A DNA stretch of 64,000 nucleotides from Clostridium sp. C105KSO13 (GTDB taxonomy: Bacteria; Bacillota; Clostridia; Lachnospirales; Lachnospiraceae). The DNA is taken from NCBI RefSeq assembly GCF_001517425.1, contig NZ_FBWL01000158.1, positions 1-64,000 of the forward strand, written 5' to 3'. A program made the position numbers and the translations under genes. Of the stretch, positions 7,424 through 16,443 are shown piece after piece. Below the pieces are notes generated by a model that saw only the letters and a program-made list of their open reading frames with translations, was not told the DNA's origin and searched no databases. The stretch's first letter is position 1. Each line of letters opens with the position of its first letter.

Positions 7424-9234
7424 TCAATATAAAAAGTCTGGTACATAATTATACTGTATGGGAAGATGATAATAAAAAAGCCAAAAAAACTGCACTGGAT
7501 GGAATATCCCTGGATATACCGTCCGGTCAGTTTACTGCCATACTCGGACCAAATGGCTCGGGAAAATCTACTCTGGCAAAGCATTTAAATGTTCTTTTAC
7601 TGCCGGATGAAGGAACGGTGTGGATCGACGGAAAAAATACCGAAGATCAGGAAAAACTATGGGAAATCCGCAGTACAGTAGGAATGGTTTTCCAAAACCC
7701 GGACAACCAGATCATTGGTACAAGTGTGGAGGAAGATGTGGCTTTTGGTCCCGAAAATAAAAACCTATCTTCTAATGTTATTCAAAAAAAGGTGGCCGAC
7801 AGTCTTAGTACTGTTGGCCTGTTGCATAGAAGGAAGGATTCTCCCTCCCGGCTGTCAGGAGGGCAAAAGCAGAAGGTTGCAATTGCCGGAGTCCTGGCGG
7901 AAAAGCCCGGCTGCATTGTTCTGGACGAGCCTACGGCTATGATGGACCCAAAATCTCGAAGAGAGGTCTTAGAGGTTGTTCACAGGTTAAACAGGGAGAG
8001 CAAAATTACGATTGTTCTAATTACGCATCATACCGAGGAGGTCATGCAGGCAGATAACGTGATATTAATGGATAAAGGGCAAATTTTAGCGCAGGGGACT
8101 CCAGAGAAAATATTTGGAGATTTAGAATTACTGCATCAAGTGAAAATGGATGTGCCTCAGGTGACAGAACTGGCTTATAGATTAAAAGAAAGGGGTGTAC
8201 CAATTGATGTTCCTGTTTTAACAGAGGAGCAGCTCGTTGAAGAGGTAATTAAGGCATACTCTAAGAATCTGGAAGGAAAGAAGAACGAAAATATGCTTCT
8301 AAAGTCTTCGCAAAATGATTTTGAACCAAGCGGAAGCATGCAGTCGGAAAGAAAGGGAAAAGCGCTGCTCAAAGGGGAAAACCTAAGGTTTTGTTATGGA
8401 AGTGACACCGGCAATGGGCACACAATTTTAGATGACGTTTCTTTTGGAATACAGGAAGGGGACTTTATTGGACTCATTGGTAACTCGGGCTCAGGTAAAA
8501 CCACATTAATGAAGCACCTGAACGGGCTGCTGAAAGCAGATTCAGGAACTATATATTTTGAAAACCAGAATATTTATAATAAGAAATATTCCCTGACATA
8601 TTTAAGAAAAGAAGTAGGCCTTGTTTTTCAGTATCCTGAACAGCAGTTATTTGGAAAAACGGTCCTTCTGGATGCGATGTTCGGACCATTAAATTTAGGC
8701 ATGACAAAAGAAGAAGCTGGTATTTCTGCCAAAGAAAGCTTAAAGCTGGTGGGAATGGATGAGTCCTGTTATAAAATGAGTCCTTTTGATTTGTCGGGGG
8801 GCCAAAAGCGCTGTGTGGCTATTGCCGGGGTACTTGCAATGCATCCCAAAATCCTGGTTTTAGATGAACCTGCAGCGGGATTAGATCCTGAAACAAAGAA
8901 GATGGTGTTTGAATTATTAGAGAAAATAAAAAAGAAAAGGAATATCGCAGTTGTACTCGTATCACATCACATGGAGGATGTGGCCGACTATGCCAATAAA
9001 GTCTGGGTTTTGCATGAGGGAAAATTTCAGCTTACTGGCTCTCCCAAAGAAATATTTTCCCGGACAGAAGTTTTACGTGAAATTGGTATTGGAGTGCCGC
9101 AGGTTACAAGCGTTACAAAAAAGCTTATGCAAGAAGGCTTTCCAATAAAAAACCCAGCGGTTACAGTAAGCGAGGCGGAGGAGATGATTGTACAGAACTT
9201 TTACTTAGAGAGAGGAGAACAGCATGATTCGTGA
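7420..9234 (+). CDS. Fused double ATPase of an ECF transporter (EcfA-EcfA')
   Basis: One 604-residue chain holds two complete ABC ATPase domains. The first has Walker A GPNGSGKST (43-51) and signature LSGGQKQ (145-151); the second has Walker A GNSGSGKTT (354-362) and signature LSGGQKR (458-464). Both have Walker B motifs ending in LDEP. ECF ATPases are usually two separate proteins of about 280 residues; here they are joined by a charged linker of about 45 residues around 285-330. The start overlaps the S-subunit stop by four bases and the end overlaps ecfT by 11 bases, so the operon is translationally coupled. Confidence 0.92.
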   Translation: MINIKSLVHNYTVWEDDNKKAKKTALDGISLDIPSGQFTAILGPNGSGKSTLAKHLNVLLLPDEGTVWIDGKNTEDQEKLWEIRSTVGMVFQNPDNQIIGTSVEEDVAFGPENKNLSSNVIQKKVADSLSTVGLLHRRKDSPSRLSGGQKQKVAIAGVLAEKPGCIVLDEPTAMMDPKSRREVLEVVHRLNRESKITIVLITHHTEEVMQADNVILMDKGQILAQGTPEKIFGDLELLHQVKMDVPQVTELAYRLKERGVPIDVPVLTEEQLVEEVIKAYSKNLEGKKNENMLLKSSQNDFEPSGSMQSERKGKALLKGENLRFCYGSDTGNGHTILDDVSFGIQEGDFIGLIGNSGSGKTTLMKHLNGLLKADSGTIYFENQNIYNKKYSLTYLRKEVGLVFQYPEQQLFGKTVLLDAMFGPLNLGMTKEEAGISAKESLKLVGMDESCYKMSPFDLSGGQKRCVAIAGVLAMHPKILVLDEPAAGLDPETKKMVFELLEKIKKKRNIAVVLVSHHMEDVADYANKVWVLHEGKFQLTGSPKEIFSRTEVLREIGIGVPQVTSVTKKLMQEGFPIKNPAVTVSEAEEMIVQNFYLERGEQHDS

Positions 9235-10021
9235 TATTACAATTGGACAGTATTATGCAGGGAACTCCGTGATTCATGAATTAGATCCGCGCACAAAACT
9301 AATGGGGGCACTGGTGTATATAATTACGTTATTTCTGGTGAAGAATCCATGGTGGTATATTCTATGTCTTGCAGCAGTGCTGATACTGTACCGTTTGGCA
9401 CAGGTGCCGCTGTCGTATTTTTTGAAGGGGCTCAAAGGTATCATTATTCTTTTGCTTTTTACATTTATTTTCCGCCTGATTGCAACTCCGGGCACACTTT
9501 TATACCACTGGGGAATCATTTCAGTGACAGAGGAAGGCGTCATAAAAGCCATAGGAATGACCTTAAGAATTGCTTTAATGATTGTCGGGGCCTCCCTTTT
9601 ATCCTATACGTCCACTCCAAGGGAGCTAGCCGATGGACTGGAAAAGTCACTGTCATTTTTAGAAAAAATACATATACCTATACAGGATATGGCTGTAATC
9701 ACAATGATTGCCTTTCGTTTTATACCGATTATGATTGAAGAGTTAAATGTACTGATGGACGCTCAGGCGGCAAGGGGAGCTGAATTTAAAAAGTGTTCCT
9801 TTGTAAAGAAATGCAAAAATCTGTTTTCTATACTTATTCCATTGTTTTTATCTACGGTACGCAGAGCATCAGACCTGGCAATGGCTATGGAGGCGAGGGG
9901 CTACACTGGTGAGAAACAGACATCCAGAATGTATCCCCTCATATATGGGAAAAATGACAAGTTGGCTTACGTTGTTATCTTTTTGTTCTTTTGCTTTTTT
10001 CTGTTTCTTCTTTTCATATAG
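9224..10021 (+). CDS. ecfT: ECF transporter transmembrane coupling (T) subunit
   Basis: This 265-residue integral membrane protein has five hydrophobic segments and the two short Ala-Arg-Gly motifs typical of EcfT coupling helices: AARGAEF (about 183-189) and EARGYTG (about 225-231), which bind the ATPase grooves. The N-terminal HELDPRTKLM is also characteristic. RBS AGAGGAG lies inside the end of the ATPase gene. It completes the transporter encoded from 6848 onward and is the last gene of the operon. Confidence 0.92.
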   Translation: MIRDITIGQYYAGNSVIHELDPRTKLMGALVYIITLFLVKNPWWYILCLAAVLILYRLAQVPLSYFLKGLKGIIILLLFTFIFRLIATPGTLLYHWGIISVTEEGVIKAIGMTLRIALMIVGASLLSYTSTPRELADGLEKSLSFLEKIHIPIQDMAVITMIAFRFIPIMIEELNVLMDAQAARGAEFKKCSFVKKCKNLFSILIPLFLSTVRRASDLAMAMEARGYTGEKQTSRMYPLIYGKNDKLAYVVIFLFFCFFLFLLFI

Positions 10022-10061
10022 GATAAATATCACACTTTTTTTCTCCTGCATTATAGTGTAA

Positions 10062-10319
10062 ACTAGTAGACATGGCAAAAGGAGAAGCGGAAGATACGGA
10101 ACATTTGAGTCAGAAGGGGGCAGTATCACTATTAAAAGATTTTATACTGCCGACAGTTCCCGGAGCCGGGATGGTACTGGTCTTGGACTTTCAATCGCAA
10201 AGTATCTTGCGGAAAAAATGGACAGCGAGCTTTATGCTGAGGTAACAGAGTCGGGTAATGTAAGATGGCTGAAAATATATTTTAAACTTACCCGACAGAT
10301 AATAAAAAGAGATAAATGA
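10062..10319 (+). pseudogene. Remnant of a sensor histidine kinase (C-terminal ATP-lid part)
   Basis: In the 310-base gap after ecfT, the frame 10137-10319 reads as the end of a histidine kinase: RFYTADSSRSR, then the G2-box DGTGLGLSIAKYL, then about 30 residues to a TGA. The open frame extends back to 10062 but the matching starts only near 10134. The N-box, G1 box, phosphoacceptor domain and membrane part are all missing, and no start codon with ribosome-binding site precedes it. It is a decayed fragment, probably of a BaeS/PhoR-like kinase; no response regulator gene is nearby. Confidence 0.75.
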
Positions 10320-10332
10320 AGAAGGTATGCAA

Positions 10333-11244
10333 ATGAAAAATAATGGAATTGGGCATGTAGCGGCATTGTTTACGATTGTAGTCTGGGGTACTACTTATAT
10401 TTCCACGAAGGTTCTGCTCCGGAGTTTTCAGCCAGTTGAGATACTTTTAATCAGAATGGTACTCGGGTTTGTGCTTTTATTTCTTGCAAAGCCCGGGAAA
10501 TTTAAAGTAAAGCAGAAAAGTCATGAGTGGATATTTGCAGGAGCAGGGTTATGCGGCATCTGTCTTTATTATCTTATGGAAAATATTGCGCTTACATACA
10601 CATTGGCATCAAATGTAGGAGTTATCATACTGGTAGCTCCGTTTTTTACCGCTGTTCTGAGCCATATATTTATGAAAGCTGACGGGAAGCTGACGGTTCC
10701 TTTTTTTGTGGGCTTCGTGCTCGCAATGATAGGTATCGGGATGATAAGTTTTGGGGGCAGCAAGAGCCTGCACTTGAATCCTGCAGGTGATCTGCTGGCT
10801 CTTGGGGCGGCGTTTATATGGGCGTGCTATTCTGTATTGTCGAAAAAAATCAGCAGCTACGGGTATCCGACCATCCAGATGACACGGCACATGTTCGGCT
10901 ATGGGATTTTGTTCATGATTCCGGCGTCACTTATACTGGGCTTTCATCCGGAGCCGGCGGCATTTGTAAATCCTGTTAATCTGTTAAACCTTTTGTTTTT
11001 AGGAGCGGTGGCATCTGCTGTGTGCTTTGCGACATGGAATTTTGCAGTGAGGACGCTGGGGGCGGTAAAGACCAGCGTGTATATCTATATAACCCCTGTG
11101 GTGACAATTATCACCTCTGTTCTAATTTTGCATGAGCAACTAACAGGAGTAGTGGCGGTTGGGGCAGGACTGGCTTTGGCAGGACTGATACTTTCAGAAG
11201 GCAGAGTGGATTTAAAAGTATTGTTTAAGCCGTCGAAAGAGTAG
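10333..11244 (+). CDS. DMT family (EamA) transporter
   Basis: This protein of about 303 residues has ten hydrophobic segments arranged as two EamA repeats. The first repeat opens with FTIVVWGTTYISTKVLL and the second with LGAAFIWACYSVLSKKI. Members export or import small metabolites, amino acids or nucleotide precursors; the substrate cannot be inferred. The ATG at 10333 is preferred over 10327 because GAAGGT ends just before 10327, giving a proper spacing only to 10333. The gene starts 14 bases after the histidine kinase remnant and is followed by dus after 46 bases. Confidence 0.85.
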   Translation: MKNNGIGHVAALFTIVVWGTTYISTKVLLRSFQPVEILLIRMVLGFVLLFLAKPGKFKVKQKSHEWIFAGAGLCGICLYYLMENIALTYTLASNVGVIILVAPFFTAVLSHIFMKADGKLTVPFFVGFVLAMIGIGMISFGGSKSLHLNPAGDLLALGAAFIWACYSVLSKKISSYGYPTIQMTRHMFGYGILFMIPASLILGFHPEPAAFVNPVNLLNLLFLGAVASAVCFATWNFAVRTLGAVKTSVYIYITPVVTIITSVLILHEQLTGVVAVGAGLALAGLILSEGRVDLKVLFKPSKE

Positions 11245-11290
11245 AGTAGTGTACCGAAAAATGCAAATTGGGAAAAGGAAGAATAGCAGA

Positions 11291-12232
11291 ATGAAATTAT
11301 ACTTAGCCCCTTTGGAGGGAATCACCGGTTATATATACCGAAATGCATATTATAAATACTTTGGCCAGATGGACAAGTATTTTATTCCTTTTATCAACCC
11401 CAATCAGTTTGGGCATCTTAGCTCAAAAGAGAAAAATAATATTCTACCAGAGCACAATGAGGGAATGCATGCAGTTCCACAGATTTTGACGAACTCGGCC
11501 CAAGACTTTATCAGGACAGCGCGTAAGCTCCAACAATATGGATATTGTGAAGTAAACCTGAATCTGGGGTGTCCTTCAAAGACAGTAGTGTCGAAGGGGC
11601 GGGGTTCCGGGTTCCTGGCATTTCCGGATAAACTGGATGGTTTTCTGGAAGAGATATTTGATCACACAGATATGAAGATATCAATTAAAACCCGAATCGG
11701 AAAGGAAAGCCCCAAGGAATTCGAGGGGCTGTTGGAAATATATAATCGCTACCCTCTAAAGGAGCTGATTATCCACCCAAGGCTTCAAACGGACTTCTAT
11801 AAGAATACACCCAACTGGGAGATATTTGGAGGTGCACTGAAAAGCTGTAAATGTAGTGTATGCTACAATGGAGATATTTTTACGGTGGCGGATTATAAAA
11901 AATTTACTGCGGCATTTCCGGGAGCGGACTGTATCATGCTGGGACGGGGAATTCTCTTTCACCCGGGACTGGCAGGTTCTATCCGTGGTGAAGCAGAAAC
12001 GGATAAATCTACATTTGAGGCATTTCATAATCAGATATATGAGGCATATCAGAAAGAATTGTACGGCGAGAAAAATATTTTATTTAAGATGAAGGAATTA
12101 TGGTCTTACATGGCCGCTATTTTTACCAATTATGAGAAATATGCAAAAAGGATAAAAAAAGCGGAGAGACTGACAGTGTATGAAAATACCGTGGAGGCAC
12201 TGTTTGCTGAACAGGAAATCTTGGAGAGTTAA
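11291..12232 (+). CDS. tRNA-dihydrouridine synthase
   Basis: This flavoenzyme reduces specific uridines in tRNA to dihydrouridine. The TIM-barrel N-terminus MKLYLAPLEGIT and the catalytic motif NLNLGCPSKTV, whose cysteine is the general acid, are clear, as are the FMN-phosphate loop residues near CIMLGRGILFHP. The 313-residue length is normal. The start at 11291 is chosen because the family begins MKLYLAPLEG; the in-frame ATG at 11249 adds 14 unrelated residues. It ends four bases inside the convergent ytaF gene. The subfamily is distinct from the DusB gene often found beside lysyl-tRNA synthetase. Confidence 0.87.
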   Translation: MKLYLAPLEGITGYIYRNAYYKYFGQMDKYFIPFINPNQFGHLSSKEKNNILPEHNEGMHAVPQILTNSAQDFIRTARKLQQYGYCEVNLNLGCPSKTVVSKGRGSGFLAFPDKLDGFLEEIFDHTDMKISIKTRIGKESPKEFEGLLEIYNRYPLKELIIHPRLQTDFYKNTPNWEIFGGALKSCKCSVCYNGDIFTVADYKKFTAAFPGADCIMLGRGILFHPGLAGSIRGEAETDKSTFEAFHNQIYEAYQKELYGEKNILFKMKELWSYMAAIFTNYEKYAKRIKKAERLTVYENTVEALFAEQEILES

Positions 12233-12831
12233 AACAGCTCATAAATGCCAAGTCCCACCAGAATCAGGCCGGAAAGTACATCTGCCGCCCGGTCGGAAAT
12301 ATGTGGAACCTTTGACTTACCTATGACATTTCCGGCATAAAGAAATGTTACGGATACAATGAGAGAAAGGATGGCGGTAGGCAAGAGCTTTAATCCGGTG
12401 ATACTGGCACCGATGCCCATGCCTACATTGTTTATTGAGAGGGTGAGCCCCAGAAAAAGTCCTTCTTTTATAGTGAGAAGGGAATCTTCAGTCTGGCTGC
12501 TGTCTTTAGGCTCGGATGAAGATTCGCTGGCTTTTACCTCCGCTTTTTTTATTTGTATACAGAGATAAGTATAAAGGGATTTTATGATATAATACATTCC
12601 AAGACCGATTAACAGTGCACATCCGATGGCCTGGGAAGAGGAGGACGGGAGGAACTGGGAGATTTCGGCTCCCAGTAAGATTGCTGTTACTGTTCCGACC
12701 AGGGTGACCAAACTGATGATAGTACTTTTTAGGAGGCTGATATTTGCTTTTTTAATTCCATAGGACAATCCAACAATAAAACTGTCTATGTTTGCGGAAA
12801 TAGCAAATAGAAGTGATGAAATAAGATGCAT
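12229..12831 (-). CDS. ytaF: Sporulation membrane protein YtaF (MntP-like)
   Basis: This 200-residue protein has six hydrophobic segments in two repeats, the first starting SSLLFAISANIDSFIVGLSYG and the second SINNVGMGIGASITG. The paired Asp and Asn residues in these repeats are typical of the MntP/YtaF cation-efflux fold. A charged loop (about 95-120, rich in Ser, Glu and Lys) separates the halves. YtaF is named from B. subtilis sporulation studies; its transported substrate is unknown. It runs convergent to dus with a four-base tail overlap and diverges from the M23 peptidase gene. Confidence 0.8.
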   Translation of the reverse strand: MHLISSLLFAISANIDSFIVGLSYGIKKANISLLKSTIISLVTLVGTVTAILLGAEISQFLPSSSSQAIGCALLIGLGMYYIIKSLYTYLCIQIKKAEVKASESSSEPKDSSQTEDSLLTIKEGLFLGLTLSINNVGMGIGASITGLKLLPTAILSLIVSVTFLYAGNVIGKSKVPHISDRAADVLSGLILVGLGIYELF

Positions 12832-12938
12832 AATCTTTTCCTCATTTCATGGCAGCTGTTTTTTTCAGTATATTCAGAAGTATTTGTTGCGTTCCTTATG
12901 CATAGACTATTAAGAGTTGATTTATCAGGAGCCTGTAC

Positions 12939-14075
12939 ATGCGCAAACATATCATTTCCCCTATTGGGATTATGGCAGAAATACTGTTGCTGCTTCTTGT
13001 GCTGGGTGTCTGGCAGAGCAAAAATCATTCCGTTTTTGAAGACAGGGAGACGAAAGCCGACCTTTTATCAGAGGAAGATACCGGCTCTACAGGAACCCCG
13101 GAGAAGAAAAAGGATTTTATTAAATGGGTGGAATTTAATGTTACTTATGAGGCTTTGAATCGGGCCTATACATATGATGTGGAAACTTACATGGAAGATG
13201 TACACCTGGACTGGGTGGAACTTCTGGCCTATTTGGGAGCAAAATATGGGGGAGATTTTACCCGATACAAAGAAAAAGATATGTCAGAAGTGGCCGAAAA
13301 GCTTCTTTCAGGTGATGTAACAATGGAAAAGCTGACTGCAGATATGCAGTATTATCCATATTATCATGAAGCATATGGTACGGTGCTGGATGGCATGGTA
13401 GGAGAATATGAGATTGAGGAAGCCGTTGAGACAAAAGAGACTGCTGGGGAGACCGCACCCGTTAAGAAAGCGGAAAAGCAGATATGGAAAAAGCGTTACG
13501 GGCTAAAGGCGTTTGGACCGATTGCCAAAGGATTTCCCTATTCTGATTTTGATGATTTCGGCGTATCCAGAAGTTATGGTTACCGGAGAAACCATTTAGG
13601 ACATGACATGATGGGCCAGGTCGGTACGCCGGTGATTTGTGTACAAACTGGCTATGTAAAGGTTCTGGGGTGGAATCAGTACGGTGGATGGCGGATTGGA
13701 ATCAGCAGCTTTGACGGGAAGAAATACTTCTATTATGCTCATCTAAGGCAGAACATCCCCTTTGCAGAATCGCTGAAAGAGGGAGATGTAGTGCAGGCCG
13801 GGGACGTCATCGGATATATGGGAAGAACCGGGTACAGTACGAAGGAAAACGTCAACAACATTGACATCTATCACCTGCATTTCGGACTGCAGCTTATATT
13901 CGATGAATCACAGAGAGAAGGAAACCATGAGATATGGGTGGATGTCTATCCTCTGGTCAGGTTCCTGTCACAGAACAGGTCTGAAGTACTAAGAAACGAT
14001 GCAAGTAAAGAATGGTATCGTAAATATCAGATAAAAGATCCCGAAGCGGATCGCAAGAGGGCCGCCCCTTTTTAG
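12939..14075 (+). CDS. Membrane-anchored M23 (LytM-type) peptidase
   Basis: The 378-residue protein starts with a signal anchor (about 8-26) and has an acidic spacer followed by a LytM/M23 zinc peptidase domain (about 190-350). Zinc ligands are visible: H219 and D223 in HLGHDMMG, and H314 in the HxH motif H312-L-H314. The domain is therefore likely active against peptidoglycan cross-links. RBS CAGGAG lies upstream of the ATG. It is followed after 11 bases by a PAP2 phosphatase gene, suggesting a joint role in envelope or spore-wall turnover. The N-terminal 160 residues have no domain I recognise. Confidence 0.85.
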   Translation: MRKHIISPIGIMAEILLLLLVLGVWQSKNHSVFEDRETKADLLSEEDTGSTGTPEKKKDFIKWVEFNVTYEALNRAYTYDVETYMEDVHLDWVELLAYLGAKYGGDFTRYKEKDMSEVAEKLLSGDVTMEKLTADMQYYPYYHEAYGTVLDGMVGEYEIEEAVETKETAGETAPVKKAEKQIWKKRYGLKAFGPIAKGFPYSDFDDFGVSRSYGYRRNHLGHDMMGQVGTPVICVQTGYVKVLGWNQYGGWRIGISSFDGKKYFYYAHLRQNIPFAESLKEGDVVQAGDVIGYMGRTGYSTKENVNNIDIYHLHFGLQLIFDESQREGNHEIWVDVYPLVRFLSQNRSEVLRNDASKEWYRKYQIKDPEADRKRAAPF

Positions 14076-14086
14076 GAGAATTTAAA

Positions 14087-14629
14087 ATGGATGGAAATAT
14101 TTTACTTTTTATACAGGAACATATCAGACAGGACTGGATGACTCCTTTTTGGGTGTTCATAACATCACTGGGAAATGAGGGATGGTTCTGGCTGATGGTT
14201 TCTGCATTGCTGTTGTTCCCGAAGAGAACGAGGAAGATTGGAATTACCGCGCTGCTGGCGATGGCCGTAGGGTTTTTAATAACAAATTTGGTATTGAAAA
14301 ATGTAGTGGCGAGAGTACGCCCGTATGAAACTGTGGAGGGATTGAAACTTTTGATTGCAAGACAGCGTGATTTTTCTTTTCCTTCAGGCCATGCATGTGC
14401 TTCTTTTGCCGCAGCTTCCGTATATTTTCTGAGGCTGCCTCAAAAGTGGGGAATACCGGCAGTTGTGCTGGCTGCCCTGATTGCCTTTTCCCGTCTGTAC
14501 GTAGGAGTGCATTATCCGACGGACGTCCTGGCAGGTGCGGCAATCGGCATTTTGGCTGCATGGGCAGCCCTGCGCCTTGTTGAATACATAGACCGGAAAA
14601 TCAAATCTGATACAGATTACTCTGCCTAG
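14087..14629 (+). CDS. PAP2 family membrane phosphatase
   Basis: This 180-residue protein has about five membrane segments and the three phosphatase signatures: K-N-V-V-A-R-V-R-P-Y, PSGHACASF, and SRLYVGVHYPTDVLAG. Such proteins dephosphorylate undecaprenyl pyrophosphate (BcrC-like) or phosphatidylglycerol phosphate. It begins 11 bases after the M23 gene with AGGAG before the ATG, so the two are co-transcribed. Which lipid is the substrate is not settled by sequence. Confidence 0.87.
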   Translation: MDGNILLFIQEHIRQDWMTPFWVFITSLGNEGWFWLMVSALLLFPKRTRKIGITALLAMAVGFLITNLVLKNVVARVRPYETVEGLKLLIARQRDFSFPSGHACASFAAASVYFLRLPQKWGIPAVVLAALIAFSRLYVGVHYPTDVLAGAAIGILAAWAALRLVEYIDRKIKSDTDYSA

Positions 14630-14635
14630 CGTACT

Positions 14636-14680
14636 GTCTCATTAACGTTCCCCAATAGCTTGCGGGGAAGCCAATGAGAC
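14636..14680. repeat. Intergenic inverted repeat between convergent PAP2 and pyrG
   Basis: Arms GTCTCATT (14636-14643) and AATGAGAC (14673-14680) match perfectly, with an inner GTTCCCC/GGGGAA pairing. No T run follows on either side, so it may be an mRNA 3' stabiliser or repeat rather than an intrinsic terminator. Confidence 0.5.
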
Positions 14681-14731
14681 GAAACACTATCGATCTCTAT
14701 AAATCTTAAGAATATTCTGAAAACGAGCTGC

Positions 14732-14751
14732 AAAAGGGACTGACCCCTTTT
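14732..14751. terminator. Short GC hairpin with flanking A/T tracts, probable bidirectional terminator
   Basis: AAAAGGG (14732-14738) pairs with CCCTTTT (14745-14751) around a six-base loop. It lies between the convergent PAP2 and pyrG genes and ends nine bases from the pyrG stop codon. The same core, with GACTGACCCC or GTCTGACCC, recurs at 39030-39060. Confidence 0.5.
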
Positions 14752-14760
14752 ACTAAAGTG

Positions 14761-16365
14761 TCAGACGCCCTTTGCCACCGCGGCCTCCACAAATCCTTTG
14801 AATAGCGGATGGGGGCGGTTTGGCCGGGATTTCAGCTCTGGGTGGGCCTGTGTGGCAATAAACCAGGGATGTTTTGGTATCTCGATCATTTCTACAATGC
14901 GTCCGTCAGGTGAAAGTCCGGAGAGGATCATGCCGTGATCCTCCAGAGCTTCCCTATAGTCGTTATTTACTTCATAGCGGTGACGGTGGCGCTCTTTGAT
15001 TTCCTCTGTGCCATATAATGTGTAAGCTTTGGATTCTTTCTTTAAAACGCAGGGATAGGCACCTAGTCGAAGAGTTCCGCCGATGTCTTCAATACCAACT
15101 TGATCCGGCATAATATGAATCACAGGGTGGGTCGTGTCTGGATTTAGTTCCATGCTGTGTGCATCACTGTAGCCGAGAACATTTCGTGCAAATTCTACGA
15201 TGGCAAGCTGCATTCCGAGGCACAGGCCGAGGAATGGAATATTGTGAGTGCGTGCGTATCGTATGGATTCTATTTTGCCGTCAATGCCTCTGTCACCGAA
15301 ACCTCCCGGTACAAGTATTCCGCTGACATCCCGGAACAAATCAGCTGCGTTGTCGGGGGTAACTGTCTCGGAGTCAATCCACTTAATATTGACCGTAGTA
15401 TGACTGTAGATGCCTCCGTGCTTCAATGCTTCCACCACGCTTATGTAAGCGTCATGAAGCTGAATGTATTTACCTACAAGTGCAACGGTTACTTCCTGGG
15501 TAGGGTGGCGGAGATTATCCACCATCTCTGTCCAGTCTTCCAGATCCGGTTTGGGGCAGTCGAGATGAAGACATTCACACACTACCTGGGCTAGATTTTC
15601 ACGTTCCATGGCAAGAGGTGCTTCATACAAATATTCCACATCCAGGTTCTGTAAAACATGCTTTGCCGGGATATTACAGAAGAGGGAAATCTTATCTTTC
15701 ATGGTATTATCCAGCGGGTATTCCGAGCGGCAGACAATGATATCCGGCCGGATTCCCATTCCCTGCAGCTCTTTTACACTTGCCTGGGTTGGCTTAGTCT
15801 TCATTTCCTGGGAGGCTTTCAGATAAGGAATCAGAGTTACATGTATCAAAATAACATTCTCGAACCCTTTCTCATGCTGAAATTGGCGTATGGCCTCGAG
15901 AAAAGGCTGACTCTCAATATCTCCGACGGTTCCGCCCACTTCTATGATAGCAATCTCTGTTTTGGCAGCAGCCGGATTGCGGTAAAATCTGCTTTTGATT
16001 TCATTTGTGATGTGGGGAATGACCTGTACGGTTCCTCCGCCGAAATCGCCCCGGCGCTCTTTCTGCAGGACAGACCAGTAAATCTTTCCCGTTGTGACAT
16101 TTGAATTCTTTGTGAGACTCTCATCAATAAAACGTTCATAATGTCCCAGGTCCAGATCTGTTTCCGCTCCGTCGTCTGTTACAAATACCTCTCCGTGCTG
16201 TACCGGGTTCATGGTTCCGGGATCAATGTTGATGTAGGGATCAAACTTCTGCATGGTCACCGTATATCCGCGCGCCTTCAGCAGACGGCCCAGTGATGCG
16301 GCAGTGATACCCTTTCCCAGACCAGAAACAACCCCACCGGTGACAAATACATATTTTACTGCCAT
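14761..16365 (-). CDS. pyrG: CTP synthase
   Basis: It makes CTP from UTP, ATP and glutamine. The N-terminal synthetase domain starts with [14 protein letters not shown] and includes MKFDPYIN-type ligand residues ([17 protein letters not shown]). The C-terminal class I glutamine amidotransferase domain has its nucleophile cysteine in FLGLCLGMQ and the HPE triad end in [12 protein letters not shown]. At 534 residues it has the standard length. RBS AAAGGAGGA precedes the ATG. It lies 78 bases downstream of the DUF1846 gene on the same strand. No PyrG-attenuator hairpin was recognised in the short leader. Confidence 0.97.
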   Translation of the reverse strand: MAVKYVFVTGGVVSGLGKGITAASLGRLLKARGYTVTMQKFDPYINIDPGTMNPVQHGEVFVTDDGAETDLDLGHYERFIDESLTKNSNVTTGKIYWSVLQKERRGDFGGGTVQVIPHITNEIKSRFYRNPAAAKTEIAIIEVGGTVGDIESQPFLEAIRQFQHEKGFENVILIHVTLIPYLKASQEMKTKPTQASVKELQGMGIRPDIIVCRSEYPLDNTMKDKISLFCNIPAKHVLQNLDVEYLYEAPLAMERENLAQVVCECLHLDCPKPDLEDWTEMVDNLRHPTQEVTVALVGKYIQLHDAYISVVEALKHGGIYSHTTVNIKWIDSETVTPDNAADLFRDVSGILVPGGFGDRGIDGKIESIRYARTHNIPFLGLCLGMQLAIVEFARNVLGYSDAHSMELNPDTTHPVIHIMPDQVGIEDIGGTLRLGAYPCVLKKESKAYTLYGTEEIKERHRHRYEVNNDYREALEDHGMILSGLSPDGRIVEMIEIPKHPWFIATQAHPELKSRPNRPHPLFKGFVEAAVAKGV

Positions 16366-16443
16366 ACGTTCCTCCTTTAGTAATGAACATTAAAAAAATA
16401 CTTAAAGAGTATACACCAATTCCGAGAAAAAATACAGCTTTTT

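Noticed and set aside
14636-14680. Inverted repeat after the PAP2 gene as an intrinsic terminator
   Set aside because: No T tract on either side; kept as an inverted repeat only, with the hairpin at 14732-14751 a better terminator.
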